Positions 62,205-64,000 of a stretch of 64,000 nucleotides of DNA are shown one piece after another (the first letter of the stretch is position 1; each line of letters begins with the position of its first letter). The stretch is from NCBI GenBank assembly GCA_050730655.1, contig JBOHNL010000005.1:620001-684000 (forward strand), written 5' to 3'. A program made the position numbers and the translations under genes. This stretch comes from JAFEBO01 sp050730655 (GTDB taxonomy: Bacteria; Planctomycetota; Phycisphaerae; Phycisphaerales; UBA1924). Under the pieces are notes generated by a model. That model saw only the letters and a program-made list of their open reading frames with translations. It did not search any database and had not been told where the DNA came from.

Positions 62205-62897
62205 CTAGACGGCCGTCGCGGCCGCGGTCCTGCGGTCACTCGGTCCCATTGCCAGGAAGTTTGCAAGCAGCCTTGGCCCCTCTTCGGTCAGAAAGCTCTC
62301 AGGGTGATACTGAACACCTTCGACATGCTGCTTCTTCGGATCAGCAAAGACGCGCCGGAGCCCCATGATCACTTTGCGTTGCCCACCCTTTCCGTCATCT
62401 TCAAACGTCCACGCGCTGACAATCCAGCCATCTTCACCGGGCTTGGGCGGCGGCGGCACGGTTTCCGGCAGAACAACCAGCGAGTGGTAGCGCGTGGCAA
62501 CGAAAGGATTGCTCATCCCGGCGTAAATGCCCTTGCCGTCGTGATGGATCTCACTGGTCTTGCCGTGCATCTGGATGACGTGACGAGCGACGGTCATGCC
62601 GCCGCCATCGGCCATGCACTGATGACCGAGACAGACGCCGAGAATGGGAATCTTGCCCGCGTACGAAGCAATGACCGCGCCGCTGACGCCGGCCTCTTTG
62701 GGCGTGCACGGGCCGGGCGAGATGATGATGTGCGAGGGACCATTGCCGGAGTCGAGCGAGGCGACGGCTTGCGGCGTGATCTTGTCGTTGCGGATGACGA
62801 GGAGATCGCGATCGGGCTCGAGCGTGGGGTCGATCTCGCCCAGGCGCTGGACGAGGTTCCAGGTGAAGGAGTCGTAGTTATCGATGAGCAGGATCAC
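62205..62897 (-). CDS. Class I glutamine amidotransferase, anthranilate/aminodeoxychorismate synthase component II
   Basis: 230 aa from GTG 62897 (ILLIDNYDSFTWNLVQ, the standard TrpG/PabA opening). Catalytic triad: Cys in GVCLGHQCMA, His and Glu in VQYHPESFLTEEG. Supplies ammonia from glutamine to TrpE or PabB. TrpG and PabA cannot be separated by sequence alone, and neither partner gene is nearby. About 30 aa longer than the minimal form, from an insertion with PPPPKPGEDG. Confidence 0.93.
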   Translation of the reverse strand: MILLIDNYDSFTWNLVQRLGEIDPTLEPDRDLLVIRNDKITPQAVASLDSGNGPSHIIISPGPCTPKEAGVSGAVIASYAGKIPILGVCLGHQCMADGGGMTVARHVIQMHGKTSEIHHDGKGIYAGMSNPFVATRYHSLVVLPETVPPPPKPGEDGWIVSAWTFEDDGKGGQRKVIMGLRRVFADPKKQHVEGVQYHPESFLTEEGPRLLANFLAMGPSDRRTAAATAV

Positions 62898-62951
62898 GGG
62901 AAAGGGTATGGGGAATGGCGGATGTGGGATGTGCGGGGAATCGTCCGTGAC

Positions 62952-62985
62952 CTTGCCGTACGAGCCCAAGCGAAGCGAAGGGCAC
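62952..62985 (+). repeat. CCGTACGAGCCC dispersed repeat, copy 3
   Basis: CCGTACGAGCCCAAGCGAAG then CGAAGGGCACA, in the short gap between dut and the amidotransferase gene, immediately upstream of the latter. Third copy in the window. Confidence 0.65.
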
Positions 62986-63045
62986 ACTTGCGCACGATCG
63001 CGTCAGACGCCGAGGCGATCCCGCTTCACTCGATCTGAAATCCCT

Positions 63046-63486
63046 TCAGAAGCCCGTCGAGCCGAATCCGCCCGTGCCGCGAGCCGTTGAGGCCAGATCG
63101 GCAACCTCGGAAATCGTCGCGTGTGCGACGGGGGCAATCACGAGCTGCGCGATGCGCATGCCGTGCGTGATTTCGAAGGGCTCGCGTGCGAGGTTGATCA
63201 ACGCGACTCGCAGCTCACCCCGGTAGTCGCAGTCAATCGTGCCCGGCGCATTCGGGAGGCCGATGCCGTGCTTGGTCGCAAGGCCGGAGCGGGCGCGAAC
63301 CTGACCCTCGAAGCCAGGCGGAATCGCGACGGCGAGTCCGGTCGGGACGAGCGAAATGGCGCCGGGTGCCAGCGAGACGGCATTATCGAGGCACGCGCAC
63401 AGATCCATGCCCGCGGCACCCTCAGTTTGATACGAAGGAATCGCGGCTCGCTCGGAAAGCTTCTTGATTTGGAGCACGGGCTGCAT
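63046..63486 (-). CDS. dut: Deoxyuridine 5'-triphosphate nucleotidohydrolase (dUTPase)
   Basis: 146 aa. Hydrolyses dUTP to dUMP. The five dUTPase motifs are in order: GAAGMDLCAC (1), VRARSGLATKHGI (2), NAPGTIDCDYRGELRVALIN (3, with catalytic Asp), RIAQLVIAP (4) and the C-terminal glycine-rich arm RGTGGFGSTGF (5). Normal length for the trimeric form. It shares strand with its neighbours but with gaps of about 31 and 150 bases. Confidence 0.97.
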   Translation of the reverse strand: MQPVLQIKKLSERAAIPSYQTEGAAGMDLCACLDNAVSLAPGAISLVPTGLAVAIPPGFEGQVRARSGLATKHGIGLPNAPGTIDCDYRGELRVALINLAREPFEITHGMRIAQLVIAPVAHATISEVADLASTARGTGGFGSTGF

Positions 63487-63517
63487 TGGGCCAGAGTAGG
63501 TTGCTCTAAGTGCCTGC

Positions 63518-64000
63518 TTATTTCGTTGAGGGGGCCTGACGAGCCGGCGGGGAAGTCGGCTGCGGAGTTGGGCGAACCGGAGTCGGCAGCCGACGATCGC
63601 GGATGATGAGGTTCGTCTGCAGATCGTAACGCTTCAGCCATGAAACAGAAGACTTCGCGGTCGTGTCGCCGTACAGCGGCGCGAGCGAAACCGGATTCAG
63701 AGGCGGCGTTGCGCCGGGCGCGACGATCGCGGCCCAGAGCCGGGCGCGATAGGTCTTCGTGCCCGCGAGATCGGGGATCGGTGCCGCGACGACGCCGAGG
63801 ACGTCAGACATCGGCGTGATCGATTGAGCATTGCGCGCGCTCGATGTCGATGGAACGCGCGAGACGCGAGGAATCGAACGGCCGGTCATGGCGTCGGAAA
63901 GCACTTCCCACTTTCCGGCGTTGATCAGCGGCGTTGGGTCATCGTCGTCGGTGACGGACTCGAGGAAAATTGCGATTCGATCCCGCGGCAGGCGGCGGAG
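63518..64000 (-). CDS. Unknown protein, 5' end outside the window
   Basis: The minus frame is open from the right edge, reading LRRLPRDRIAIFLESVTDDD and onward, so the GTG at 63904 is not necessarily a start. At least 160 residues to the stop at 63518. The visible part (INAGKWEVLSDAMTGR, SDVLGVVAAPIPDLAG, TYRARLWAAIVAPGATPPLN) has no family I recognise and ends in a Pro/Thr/Gln-rich disordered tail (RLPTPVRPTPQPTSPPARQA). Looks like the C-terminal end of an exported protein in which domains are followed by a flexible tail; role unknown. Confidence 0.6.
   Translation of the reverse strand, partial: LRRLPRDRIAIFLESVTDDDDPTPLINAGKWEVLSDAMTGRSIPRVSRVPSTSSARNAQSITPMSDVLGVVAAPIPDLAGTKTYRARLWAAIVAPGATPPLNPVSLAPLYGDTTAKSSVSWLKRYDLQTNLIIRDRRLPTPVRPTPQPTSPPARQAPSTK

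Overview
The window reads as chromosomal DNA of a planctomycete, most likely class Phycisphaerae (inference). The reasons are a lone 16S rRNA gene with no tRNA, 23S or 5S gene beside it; secreted proteins ending in paired Cys/Asp-rich dockerin-like repeats (CPADFNxDGxVDDxDF); other exported proteins with PEP-CTERM-like tails (VPTPG, hydrophobic stretch, Arg run); a CxxC..CPECG zinc ribbon of the type common in this class; and high-GC coding throughout. KdsA implies a Kdo-containing outer membrane. I recognised no tRNA, CRISPR array, transposase or phage gene.

Layout. 1-12.6 kb: the end of a GT4 glycosyltransferase, an ABC-2 permease on the minus strand, then a tight plus-strand operon of three SPFH/Band-7 (HflK/HflC-like) proteins, an ABC ATPase, a large ABC-2 permease and a membrane-anchored helical-repeat protein. 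12.6-20.2 kb: purC, a GH10-like protein lacking both expected catalytic glutamates, a ComEA-like HhH protein, mfd, a His-rich mini membrane protein and a DUF1428 protein. 20.6-25.8 kb: a short protein with an ethylene-receptor-type membrane domain, a GH3 glucosidase, a YdeI-like protein, rpmA (L27) and an exported protein. 26-29.3 kb: a GNAT acetyltransferase and dnaA, with one DnaA box upstream. 29.4-33.8 kb: two overlapping exported-protein genes, each apparently frameshifted, and a DegT-type aminotransferase. 33.9-39.6 kb: rpmB (L28), mcsA-mcsB, comF and the 16S rRNA gene with long leader and terminator. MITE-like CACAGAG repeats lie on both sides of mcsAB.

39.7-52.3 kb is accessory and rich in secreted proteins: dockerin-tailed proteins, a damaged YwqK/MORN gene, an orphan dockerin remnant, PEP-CTERM-like proteins, a TetR/MFS/AhpD group around a large inverted repeat, a VWA-dockerin protein and a secreted GH13 branching-enzyme-like protein with an inserted domain. 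52.4-64 kb: tag, a glycosyltransferase, a PaoABC-like (Tat-exported) molybdenum aldehyde oxidoreductase operon with a coupled Cys-rich fourth gene, a zinc-ribbon membrane protein, two small low-complexity or membrane proteins, phoU, kdsA, trpG/pabA, dut and the 5'-truncated end of an unknown gene.

The most unusual items are the ethylene-receptor-like protein without a kinase, the triple-SPFH/ABC operon, the Cys-rich fourth gene of the molybdoenzyme operon, the catalytically blank GH10-like protein, and the compensated base change in the 16S 530-loop pseudoknot that also mismatches common primers. Four genes between 29 and 43 kb carry apparent frameshifts or are remnants. Whether these are biological or assembly errors cannot be decided from the sequence alone.
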